Part shown: positions 9,119-16,711 of the stretch, one piece after another | Position numbering within the stretch: the first letter of the stretch is position 1 | Layout of the letters: each line of letters starts with the position of its first letter | Source: Rubinisphaera italica | GTDB lineage: Bacteria > Planctomycetota > Planctomycetia > Planctomycetales > Planctomycetaceae | Direction: 5' to 3' | DNA: 64,000 bases | Assembly: GCF_007859715.1 (NCBI RefSeq) | Contig: NZ_SJPG01000001.1 | Span: 1,302,001-1,366,000, forward strand | Notes under the pieces: generated by a model | What the model saw: only the letters and a program-made list of their open reading frames with translations | Database searches by the model: none | What the model was told of the DNA's origin: nothing | Translations under genes and position numbers: made by a program

Positions 9119-9622
9119 CTAAAAAGGAACATCATCATCTTCGGGGCCACTGTCGTAAAAGGAATCGACAGGGGAAGGGGGCATATCGTCGTGAGGCTGT
9201 GAAGAGGAGCCACCACCAGCAGATGGACGGGATTGTGCTCCACCACTGCTTGATCGACCACCTCCGCCGCCACTACCACCATCACCGCGACTACCCAGTA
9301 ATTGCATCGTTTCCCCAACGACTCGCAATTTACTGCGTTTTTCTCCTGATTGTTTATCTTCCCACTGATCGAGTTGCAGTCGACCTTCAATCATCACTGG
9401 ACGACCTTTTGCCAGATATTCTCCAGCGACTTCTGCTTGACGACCCCACAAGGTTACATCGACAAACGTCGTATCTTCCTTGCGAGAATTAGTCTGCTTG
9501 TCGAACCACTGTCGATTTACCGCCAGGCCGATTTCGGTTACTGCTGTTCCACCAGACGTATAGCGTACCTGAGGATCGCGTGTCAGATTTCCCATCAGAA
9601 TAACACGATTAAAACTGGCCAT
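9119..9622 (-). CDS. ssb: Single-stranded DNA-binding protein
   Basis: Coats single-stranded DNA at forks and recruits repair and replication proteins. The 167-residue product has an OB fold (about residues 1-108, ASFNRVILMGNLTRDPQVRY), a Gly/Ser-rich flexible linker and the acidic tail DDDVPF that docks client proteins. The ATG at 9622 is chosen over an upstream one at 9634 because GGAG lies about six bases before it and the family starts at this Met. It lies between rpsF and rplI. Confidence 0.97.
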   Translation of the reverse strand: MASFNRVILMGNLTRDPQVRYTSGGTAVTEIGLAVNRQWFDKQTNSRKEDTTFVDVTLWGRQAEVAGEYLAKGRPVMIEGRLQLDQWEDKQSGEKRSKLRVVGETMQLLGSRGDGGSGGGGGRSSSGGAQSRPSAGGGSSSQPHDDMPPSPVDSFYDSGPEDDDVPF

Positions 9623-9716
9623 TGCAACTCCCATTCTTCGTTAATCCGGCACAAATCCGGCTAAACGATCATCGATCCTGCCCACAAGCCAACTGGTTTT
9701 TGCCAGCCGGGTGGAA

Positions 9717-10148
9717 TTAAGCGTTTGCTGTTTCTTCTTCGTCTGAGGAGGCTTTTTCAGAAGAGTCACCCTTTGATTCTTCTCCTTCTCCTTCTGCCCC
9801 TTCGTCTTCCGCAGATGGATCACCAGAGAGTGATGTCGACATCAAGTCGAACAGTTGTTCTGGTGGAACAATGCACATATGACGCAAAACAACATTGCTC
9901 AAGCGGCACAAACGCTGCAGCTGTTGAATTTGTCCTGAATCGGCTTTGACGTAAGTCAGGTAGTGCAATCCCTTACGTTGTCCTTCAATCGGATAGGCGA
10001 GTTTGCCATCCATCCAAGGACGGGCTGAGACAACCTCTGCTCCGACTTTGTCTAAAATTGTATTTACTTCTGCGGTAACGCCATCTGGGTCAGTGGCAAA
10101 TTTACCACTGTCCAACAGAAACATAATTTCGTAACTACGTAAGGCCAA
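9717..10148 (-). CDS. rpsF: 30S ribosomal protein bS6
   Basis: Small-subunit protein of the central domain, which binds 16S rRNA together with bS18. The 143 residues begin LRSYEIMFLLDSG and include the DVVSARPWMDGKLAYPI core; the C-terminus is a long acidic Glu/Ser tail (about residues 112-143). The start is a TTG at 10148, supported by GGGAGAG a few bases upstream and by the family's N-terminal alignment; the next ATG would remove the first strand. The usual partner gene rpsR is not found between it and ssb. Confidence 0.95.
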   Translation of the reverse strand: MALRSYEIMFLLDSGKFATDPDGVTAEVNTILDKVGAEVVSARPWMDGKLAYPIEGQRKGLHYLTYVKADSGQIQQLQRLCRLSNVVLRHMCIVPPEQLFDLMSTSLSGDPSAEDEGAEGEGEESKGDSSEKASSDEEETANA

Positions 10149-10321
10149 CGTGTCTCTCCCGATCGAACTTCAGCAACATCCCATGCTACAGAGCAAACTG
10201 TTAGAGGGAAGTCATTAACCCATCCACACTGTGGATAATCATTTATTTAACCACCACTGCTTCAGCAGTGAAGGATACTGTATTCTCTATGCAATGCAGT
10301 CAAGCAAATTGCAAACCGTAG

Positions 10322-10357
10322 GGTAACGAAAATCCACAAAGAATCAATCTCGTTACC
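10322..10357 (-). promoter_or_regulatory. Inverted repeat between pth and rpsF
   Basis: GGTAACGA at 10322-10329 and TCGTTACC at 10350-10357 can pair across a 20-base A/T-rich loop. It lies just after the pth stop and upstream of rpsF on the minus strand. There is no clear T-run, so it may be a processing or regulatory hairpin of the ribosomal operon. I could not recognise the known S6:S18 leader motif in it. Confidence 0.35.
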
Positions 10358-10376
10358 TTATTTCCGCTCGAAGTTC

Positions 10377-10946
10377 TCAGACAGAATTCGAGTTGATTTG
10401 ATTCATCGCCTTCACAACACCCTCTTTGACCCAGGTTTCTACTCCATCTGCGGCATGTTGTACCGAAATCTGAATCTCAGTCAGTTCTGCATCCGAAAAT
10501 TTCTGCAACACATAACTGGAGACATCCATACGACCCGGGGGACGCCCAATTCCAAACCTTAATCTCGCAAATTCTTCCGTCTTCAATTTCACTGCAATAT
10601 CTTTGAGTCCTTTCTGCCCCCCGCTCGAACCCGAGGCTCGCAAGCGGAGTTGTCCCGATGGCAGGTTCAGATCGTCGCAGATGATCAGTATATCTTCTGG
10701 AGGAAGTTTGTGGAAATTAATAAGTGAGGCGACTGAAGAACCACTCAAATTCATGTAGGTTTGAGGAGCACACAACAGTATTTTCTCACCTTCTAAAAAA
10801 ATCTCCTTGATTTCTGCCTCATGGCGAAGCGATGAAGAACCTGCCTGATATCGTTTTGCAAGTTCAGCCAGAACTTCGAAACCGATATTGTGTCGTGTGT
10901 TCATGTATTGGCGTCCGGGATTTCCCAGGCCGACAACAATCTTCAT
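10377..10946 (-). CDS. pth: Peptidyl-tRNA hydrolase
   Basis: Cleaves peptidyl-tRNA released from stalled ribosomes, recycling tRNA. The 189-residue product begins MKIVVGLGNPGRQYMNTRHN, the canonical start with the catalytic His of the TRHNIG motif. The QTYMNLSG and DDLNLPSG motifs are intact. An in-frame extension to 11066 exists but adds 40 residues absent from the family, so the ATG at 10946 is used. It lies between rplY and rpsF, a common pairing with rplY. Confidence 0.95.
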   Translation of the reverse strand: MKIVVGLGNPGRQYMNTRHNIGFEVLAELAKRYQAGSSSLRHEAEIKEIFLEGEKILLCAPQTYMNLSGSSVASLINFHKLPPEDILIICDDLNLPSGQLRLRASGSSGGQKGLKDIAVKLKTEEFARLRFGIGRPPGRMDVSSYVLQKFSDAELTEIQISVQHAADGVETWVKEGVVKAMNQINSNSV

Positions 10947-11204
10947 GACTTCGATTCCATGAGCCGTCTCAGGCTTATCTCTATGGTGCCTTTCTGCTGA
11001 AAACTCCCGATGTTTTCGGTCGTTAAAAACGCTTAGCACTCTTTTGATAAAACGGATCATCAGCAATTGCCTTGATCACCTGTGAATAATCGCTACCGCA
11101 GAAACGAATTGAAGACCTTGCTGCAGCGATTCATTAACCAGATTCACTTGAGAATTTCCAAGAATCAGTCGTATTCTCGAAGGGTTCTCAAGTGAGTATC
11201 GAGG

Positions 11205-11837
11205 TTACTCATCAGCGTCTTCATCGGCTGCTCCAACAACTTCCGGCTCAGCAGAAGCTGCCAATTCTTCATCTGTTGGTTCAGGTGCTTTGCGTGGCTC
11301 GACCACATGAACCAGAACTTCTTCTGGTGGTAATGTTGTCGTGCAATCCGTTGGCAACTTTAAGTCGCTAACATGAATGGCTCCGCCCATTTTGAGGTCG
11401 CTTACGCGAATCACAATTTGTTCTGGTAGTCGAATGACAGGGCACTCAATCGGCAATTCATGATGGGTCTGTTCCAGAATTCCACCAGCCAGAACGCCAG
11501 GAGAAATACCCCGGACAACGATTTCGACGCTCGTGCTGACACGCTCGTTGGCATCAACTCGCAATAAATCGATATGCTGAACGTATGTAGAAAACGTATT
11601 CCACTGAACTTCCTGAATCAAAGCCTTGTCGACACTGCCATCGATATCGAAGTCGACAACTTTGTGACCAGAAGCAATGATCGGATTCAATTCCTCAGCG
11701 CTGACGGCAAAAGAAATGGCTTCCTGCTTGTGTCCATAGATGCAACCGGGGATTTGGCCGGCTTTTCGCATGCGACGGGAAGTTGAGGTTCCCAGAGATT
11801 CACGTCTCTGAGCTGTCAATTTGGGATCATCTGACAT
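11205..11837 (-). CDS. rplY: 50S ribosomal protein bL25 (Ctc type)
   Basis: 5S rRNA-binding ribosomal protein of the long Ctc form, with an N-terminal L25 domain (LGTSTSRRMRKAGQIPGCIYG) and a C-terminal TL5/Ctc beta domain (GGILEQTHHELPIECPV). The 210 residues end in an acidic tail rich in Glu and Asp. The ATG at 11837 fits the family start; a TTG at 11879 would add 14 basic residues. It is the first gene of the minus-strand cluster running to dnaB, and its promoter should lie in the region up to about 12200. Confidence 0.94.
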   Translation of the reverse strand: MSDDPKLTAQRRESLGTSTSRRMRKAGQIPGCIYGHKQEAISFAVSAEELNPIIASGHKVVDFDIDGSVDKALIQEVQWNTFSTYVQHIDLLRVDANERVSTSVEIVVRGISPGVLAGGILEQTHHELPIECPVIRLPEQIVIRVSDLKMGGAIHVSDLKLPTDCTTTLPPEEVLVHVVEPRKAPEPTDEELAASAEPEVVGAADEDADE

Positions 11838-12219
11838 GATTCGATTACTTCTGACAAAAAATCTACGCGTTGTGTACAAAATTCAATCAGCATAGAGGCT
11901 CAAATTTGAGCCATTCACTGATTTGACTGCGTTTCCAATACCGCAGTCGTAAGAAAGCATTCCTAGGCCAAATCAGTAAATTGATCTCGACGCCATCTGT
12001 AGCGGAGTTAAACTTACTGACCAAGCAAGGAATTCGAGAGCATAAGGATGTTCTTCTGTTTGTTCAAGCCTTTCAGTGCTCATGTTGGCCAAATCAAACT
12101 GAGATTTTAGTTCTGATCGCCCCGTTAAGGGGATTCAGGAGCATCTACCAGTCAATATTGGAGAATTTCTCTCCAGACTAACAAAAATATACGCAAAATA
12201 TTGTGGGTTGAGGATTCTC
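11838..12219. promoter_or_regulatory. Divergent intergenic region upstream of rplY and a secreted-protein gene
   Basis: This stretch of about 380 bases separates the minus-strand translation cluster from a plus-strand gene, so it should hold both promoters. It contains a perfect 16-bp palindrome, GGCTCAAATTTGAGCC (11897-11912), and a second hairpin with GACTGCG (11925-11931) pairing with CGCAGTC (11942-11948). Both could be protein-binding sites or RNA leader stems of rplY. No gene is supported here. Confidence 0.4.
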
Positions 12220-13812
12220 ATGTTGGAAAACCGAAAAATCACTCTGGCCCAACTGATGCAGAGATTTTCGGCTGGCATTGTACTGATTTTCGTTGGTCAG
12301 TTCATTTGCGAAGCACAGCCTCCCTTCAATCCTCTTCCTCCGATTGCTCCCAGAGGAATGCCTCAGGGGCCAGTCGCACAACCGTTTGCTCCCAATTTCG
12401 TTCCGCCGGCGGCTGCGCCAGTGATCAATTGTCGCGACAGCTATCAGGGGGAACTCCACCTGGAAATTGCCGAGAATGCATTGAAATTACTACTGGCCAG
12501 GGAAAGTGTCAGCAGTGGCCCAGTCCAGGATTTCATACAGGGAGCCACTGTGAATGGAACACAAACGACACAAACCAAGATCGATGTCGATGTCCAGCCT
12601 GACCAGCAGAACGCCAAGTTCAACTTTGTGATTTCAGGAAACGTTGAATCGACGACCACTGCCCGCACTGCCCAGGCTGAAATTTTGCAAGAGGGGATGT
12701 CGCCATTTCAGGCGACTAAGTCTGTCATGCTTAATGGCGAGCAGATTCTCACTTCCAAAGCGATTATTCAGGTGATGCCCAATCAACGCGTGCTCAATGC
12801 CCGTTCTCTTCAAGGCCGCATGCCGATTTTTGGCCGGTTGGCTGATCAACTCGCATTTAATATTGCGGTGAATCGGACACCACAATCAAACGTTGCTGCC
12901 GGGCAGAAAATGCTCAATCGTCTGCAGCCGGAACTCGATGGCGAGATCGACAAAAATCTCGCGCAAACGAATCAACTTCTCAATCAACAGGTTTGGGCGC
13001 GACTGCGAGACTGGAATATTGAACCGCATCAGAAAAAAACAATGTCTTCGGCTGATCGACTCTACTGGGATTATCAAATCGGAAGCACAAACATTCCGTA
13101 TCCCGATCAACCACTCCTGCCCGATCTTTCTCAGTCAATTGATCCACAAATCACAGCTCCAATTTCCGATGACGTAGAAATTCATATCCATGAAAGTTTA
13201 TTCGCAACAGTCGCAAGTAGACGTTCACTGGCTGGAAAGTTGGTTTCGATCAATGAAATCCAGGCAGCGACCGATCAACTGCTTTCTCTGTTTGCCGAGG
13301 AAATCACAGAGCCGAGCCCGGCATTACCAATTGCAATTGATTTTGTTTTCGCAGAGGAAAATCCTCTGCAGGCACGTTTTGAAGAGGGCTTTTTGAATCT
13401 GCAGATGCGTGGGAAATTCAAGGCGGGCAATCTTCCGAGTACCGAGTTGCAGCAAATTAACCTGAAAATTACTGCCCTGATTGAGAGTGACAGTGTGCTG
13501 TTTAAGACAGTTAATGTCGAGGTTCTGGAAGAGGATTCGATGGGGTCGACTCGAACTCCCGGGTTGACACAAACAGCCATTGCAACTCAACTTCGCTCCC
13601 AACTCAAGCCGATTCGTCTTCGCCGCAGCACACCACTTCCCTACGATAAATTTCAAGGAACTGAAATCAAGCTGGCCGATTTGGACTCCGGAAAGGGGTG
13701 GCTGATTGTGAAATTGGAAATCTCCAAACCTCAGTTGAAGCCAATTCCCGAAGCTCCTTTAATCGCTCCTCAACCACCTGTCTTGGGACCGACATTCGCT
13801 CCCGTTCCGTGA
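12220..13812 (+). CDS. Secreted protein of unknown function
   Basis: A 530-residue exported protein I do not recognise. The N-terminus has a basic start, a hydrophobic core (SAGIVLIFVGQFICEA, about residues 15-32) and a Pro-rich mature start. The rest looks like alternating beta and helical segments with repeated Gln/Asn-rich stretches. Two regions resemble each other loosely in layout: CRDSYQGELHLEIAEN and EIHIHESLFATVASR both begin a beta-strand then helix unit, which hints at an internal duplication. The ATG at 12220 has GAGGA upstream, better than an in-frame TTG at 12208. It ends in a Pro-rich tail. No neighbour suggests a role. Confidence 0.75.
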   Translation: MLENRKITLAQLMQRFSAGIVLIFVGQFICEAQPPFNPLPPIAPRGMPQGPVAQPFAPNFVPPAAAPVINCRDSYQGELHLEIAENALKLLLARESVSSGPVQDFIQGATVNGTQTTQTKIDVDVQPDQQNAKFNFVISGNVESTTTARTAQAEILQEGMSPFQATKSVMLNGEQILTSKAIIQVMPNQRVLNARSLQGRMPIFGRLADQLAFNIAVNRTPQSNVAAGQKMLNRLQPELDGEIDKNLAQTNQLLNQQVWARLRDWNIEPHQKKTMSSADRLYWDYQIGSTNIPYPDQPLLPDLSQSIDPQITAPISDDVEIHIHESLFATVASRRSLAGKLVSINEIQAATDQLLSLFAEEITEPSPALPIAIDFVFAEENPLQARFEEGFLNLQMRGKFKAGNLPSTELQQINLKITALIESDSVLFKTVNVEVLEEDSMGSTRTPGLTQTAIATQLRSQLKPIRLRRSTPLPYDKFQGTEIKLADLDSGKGWLIVKLEISKPQLKPIPEAPLIAPQPPVLGPTFAPVP

Positions 13813-13941
13813 GGATTGTCCGTTGAGAGCGTTTCCAGGATTTGATTACTATCGTTCTGCCAGAGCAAACTCGGCGATCTTGGTCCTTTGGTGTCCAGGC
13901 GATGGCAAAGAGACTATGAAAATTGTTGAATAGCGTAAGAT

Positions 13942-14811
13942 ATGTCTGCTGAACGGGATCACAAAACGAAAATAATCAATCTTCTGGCAGTAGGTCAATT
14001 TCCGCCAGATTGGGATTATCTGCATGCACGTCTGCAACGTTTGGGGCTGTCGCTGAATGAGGCTCAATGGGTTACGGGTCCGAAATCTGCACTTCCTTTT
14101 TTAAGAACTGAACCTTGGGATTGCCTTTTATATGCAATTGAAGATTCATTCGATACCGCAGAACTCCATGCAATTCACATCCATCTCAGAGCAGTCAGAG
14201 ACATGGGGATTTTGATTCCTGTTATTCTCATTGCAGCCGAACTGAACGACTCACTGGCAGAGATCTGTCAGGAATGGAATTGCCAATTCCAGGAAGCAGA
14301 TTTCCGAAAAAGAAGCACAGGAATCGGCCTGGTGATTTTCCGGGAAATTCAAGCGAATCGAACTCAGGAAGAATTGAGGCAGGCAAAAACTGAGTTGCGG
14401 ATACGTCAGCAGCGTTCGCGAGAAGAAGCCTCGTTGATTCTTTCTCAGCAACATCGCTTATTGAACGATATCGTTTCTGTATCCGCAGGAAGTTCGAACG
14501 CAACAGTCACGTCTTTGACGAGCACACGTGTATTCGATGAAGCCGCAAAGCAGAAGTACGATCAGATTCTGAAGAACATGGTGATTTCAGGTCTATCGGG
14601 AAGTCGGCAGATGTTGCTGTCGATGTTGAGTGAGTTTGAAATCAGCGGTGTTTCACCTGGTGATATTTTATCTTTGCATCTGCAAGCTCTGGAAAAGCTG
14701 ATCGCAGGAGCTGGGGAAAAAAGTACACGGCATATCCTGCAGCGAGCGGATCAACTTCTTGTGGAGGTGATGGTGTCACTCGCAGAAACTTACCGCCAGC
14801 ATGCGGCATGA
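13942..14811 (+). CDS. Receiver-like (degenerate) signalling protein, unknown function
   Basis: A 289-residue soluble protein. The first 125 residues look like a CheY-type receiver fold: an N-terminal strand (INLLAVGQF), DCLLYAIED where the phospho-site strand would end, and IPVILIAAE in the region of the conserved Thr/Ser strand. The acidic pocket is not clearly conserved, so it is probably a pseudo-receiver. A helical linker (about 135-175, rich in Glu, Arg and Gln) suggests a coiled coil. The C-terminal 100 residues are helical with no output domain I can name. Planctomycete phosphorelays often use such orphan proteins, but no kinase is nearby. Confidence 0.6.
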   Translation: MSAERDHKTKIINLLAVGQFPPDWDYLHARLQRLGLSLNEAQWVTGPKSALPFLRTEPWDCLLYAIEDSFDTAELHAIHIHLRAVRDMGILIPVILIAAELNDSLAEICQEWNCQFQEADFRKRSTGIGLVIFREIQANRTQEELRQAKTELRIRQQRSREEASLILSQQHRLLNDIVSVSAGSSNATVTSLTSTRVFDEAAKQKYDQILKNMVISGLSGSRQMLLSMLSEFEISGVSPGDILSLHLQALEKLIAGAGEKSTRHILQRADQLLVEVMVSLAETYRQHAA

Positions 14812-15226
14812 ACTTCGTGCATGTACAAACACCCGTCAGTCAAATTCGAAGTAATCACTCGAAGCCTTCGGCAATTGCCTCAGTGTTGGGGGCAGTTCTG
14901 AGCAACACGCTGTTGTTCAGACTTAACTTTCCATTTGGTTTTCACAGGACCTTCCATAGAAATCAGTAGATTTTGTCTCCTCTCCATCTGGGAGAGTGTC
15001 AGGATGAGGGGCAATCGATTTTGATTGCAATAAGTGAACGTCGAAGTAATCCTCTCATGCAGCCTTCTGCCAAACCGCTCCCCAAGGAGAAGGGAAGTGA
15101 TTTATTTTAAAACAAGAGAGCAAAGCGAAGTGCGTGGTCGTGTGTAATTCCCACGTCCATCACTTCGTTCTGGGCGTGCCACCAAACCATTGAAGCAGGA
15201 AACGACTTTTTAACAGGGGGGGGAGG
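14812..15226. other. Intergenic region with REP-like repeat, no gene seen
   Basis: About 415 bases between the receiver-like gene and the DUF1501 gene. The middle part (14976-15098) belongs to the dispersed CTCTCC...GGAGAAGG repeat family described separately. The remainder shows no convincing reading frame, tRNA or terminator. Confidence 0.5.
14976..15098. repeat. Dispersed intergenic repeat, copy 1
   Basis: Contains CTCTCCATCTGGGAGAG, then GGATGAGGGG, and ends with a CTCCCCAAGGAGAAGGGAAG hairpin. The same order of short G/C-rich hairpins separated by variable sequence occurs near 16600, 28550 and 42450, always between genes. Confidence 0.6.
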
Positions 15227-16507
15227 TCAGGCATCCAGCAATTGCATCAGCGGTGTCCCTTCGCATAAGTGGAGAGGGCGACCAATCGGGGTCATCAGTT
15301 CTTCACCGGGATCAATTGCGAATTGATTTAAGATCGTTGCGTACAAATCCTGAACTTTGATGGGATCTTTCGGATCGGTGGCCATGCCAGTCGGATCGGT
15401 TTCTCCAATCAGAACTCCAGATCGCAAACCGCCTCCGCCAATAAGTGTGGAGAAGCCGTTCGGCCAGTGATCGCGACCATCGAGAGGGTTGATTTTTGGT
15501 GTTCGTCCAAATTCGCCAATGCAAAGGACGATGGTCGAATCGTAAAGATCTCGATCTCTCAGCTCCTGGACCAGCATTGCGAAGGCCTTATCCAAATCTG
15601 CTGCCCGATTTGTGTGAGCTTCAAAGTTACTGGCATGAGAATCGAAACCGTTCAGGGTGACTTCAACGACACGAACGCCGGTTTCAATCAAGCGACGAGC
15701 GACGAGGCAGCCTCTTCCGAATCGGGAGTCTCCATATTTATTTCGGATGGATTCAGGCTCATCTTCAATCTCAAAGGCTTTGAGTTGATCCGACGACATC
15801 ATCGTTAAAGCTCGCTCAACAGTATCCTGATGCAATGATTTCTCCGACTGATACTGACGTCCTTTTCGGAACGATTTTGCCAGGATATCCAGACCTTCAA
15901 GTCGGTCAGTTTGTCGTTTATCTCCGACGCGAGCACGCATATTCTGGACACTGCGACCAGGTTCAAAAACACGGAAGGCATCGAACTGATCCCCAAGATA
16001 TCCACCCCGACCAGGCCACTGCCCATCTCCAAGTGAAACATAGGGCGGAACTTCCAGCCCTTTCGTTTCGAGTTGGTGAGGAATTAATGCTCCAATGGAA
16101 GGATGAATGACAGTCGGGTCAGGCCGGTAACCTGTTTTCATGAAATAGGTGCCTCGCTCGTGATCTCCCTCTTTACTCACCAGCGAGCGAATCAACGAAA
16201 GATGCTGCAGTTGCTCTGCCATCATCGGGTAATCTGCAGCGATATTCACACCCGAAAATGTGGTACTGATTTCCTGTGTCGGCCCACCTATAGCCGTTCC
16301 AGGATGGGGATCCCAGGTTTCCAACTGACTTGGCCCCCCATTCATCCAGAGTGTAATGAAGGACTTTGCCCGCTCGTTCCCTCGCTTTTCTGCTGCCCGA
16401 GCAGAGAGTGTCGGAAGTAGAAAGGAGACGCCGAGAGCCGTAGAGGCTTTGAGAAGATCACGGCGTGATAATCCTGAAAACAGATTTCCGATTCGATCGA
16501 TACTCAT
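15227..16507 (-). CDS. DUF1501 domain-containing, Tat-exported protein
   Basis: A 426-residue protein of the DUF1501 family, abundant in planctomycetes and related to the sulfatase/alkaline phosphatase fold. The N-terminus has a twin-arginine signal: SRRDLLK at residues 14-20, a hydrophobic stretch and cleavage near SARA. Typical blocks follow: FITLWMNGGPSQLETWDPHPG and, near the C-terminus, VLCIGEFGRTPKINPLDGRDHWP. It lies downstream of a DUF1549/DUF1553 gene on the same strand, the standard pairing in this phylum. The biochemical function of the pair is not established; a role in periplasmic polymer handling is only inferred. The gap to the upstream gene carries a repeat copy. Confidence 0.93.
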   Translation of the reverse strand: MSIDRIGNLFSGLSRRDLLKASTALGVSFLLPTLSARAAEKRGNERAKSFITLWMNGGPSQLETWDPHPGTAIGGPTQEISTTFSGVNIAADYPMMAEQLQHLSLIRSLVSKEGDHERGTYFMKTGYRPDPTVIHPSIGALIPHQLETKGLEVPPYVSLGDGQWPGRGGYLGDQFDAFRVFEPGRSVQNMRARVGDKRQTDRLEGLDILAKSFRKGRQYQSEKSLHQDTVERALTMMSSDQLKAFEIEDEPESIRNKYGDSRFGRGCLVARRLIETGVRVVEVTLNGFDSHASNFEAHTNRAADLDKAFAMLVQELRDRDLYDSTIVLCIGEFGRTPKINPLDGRDHWPNGFSTLIGGGGLRSGVLIGETDPTGMATDPKDPIKVQDLYATILNQFAIDPGEELMTPIGRPLHLCEGTPLMQLLDA

Positions 16508-16598
16508 AGTTCACTCGCATTTAAAATCGATAAGCCACATTGGGTATAAAGATCGCAGAATTTTATTAGAAATAATATAAAACCTCAGGCCGAAATAG

Positions 16599-16703
16599 TC
16601 CCCTCTCCCTCTGAGGGAGGGAAAATTGATGTCGAAGGCACTAAGAGCGTTTAATGTCTCCCCTCATCCGGCCTTCGGCCACCTTCTTCTCAAGGAGAAG
16701 GAA
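16599..16703. repeat. Dispersed intergenic repeat, copy 2
   Basis: CCCTCTCCCTCTGAGGGAGGG followed by CCTCATCCGGCCTTCGGCCACC and TTCTCAAGGAGAAGG. It is the reverse orientation of the copy at 28548, sharing the GGCCGAAGGCCGGATGAGG core. It lies between the DUF1549/1553 gene and the DUF1501 gene, so it is probably transcribed within their shared mRNA. Confidence 0.65.
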
Positions 16704-16711
16704 CGTAAACC

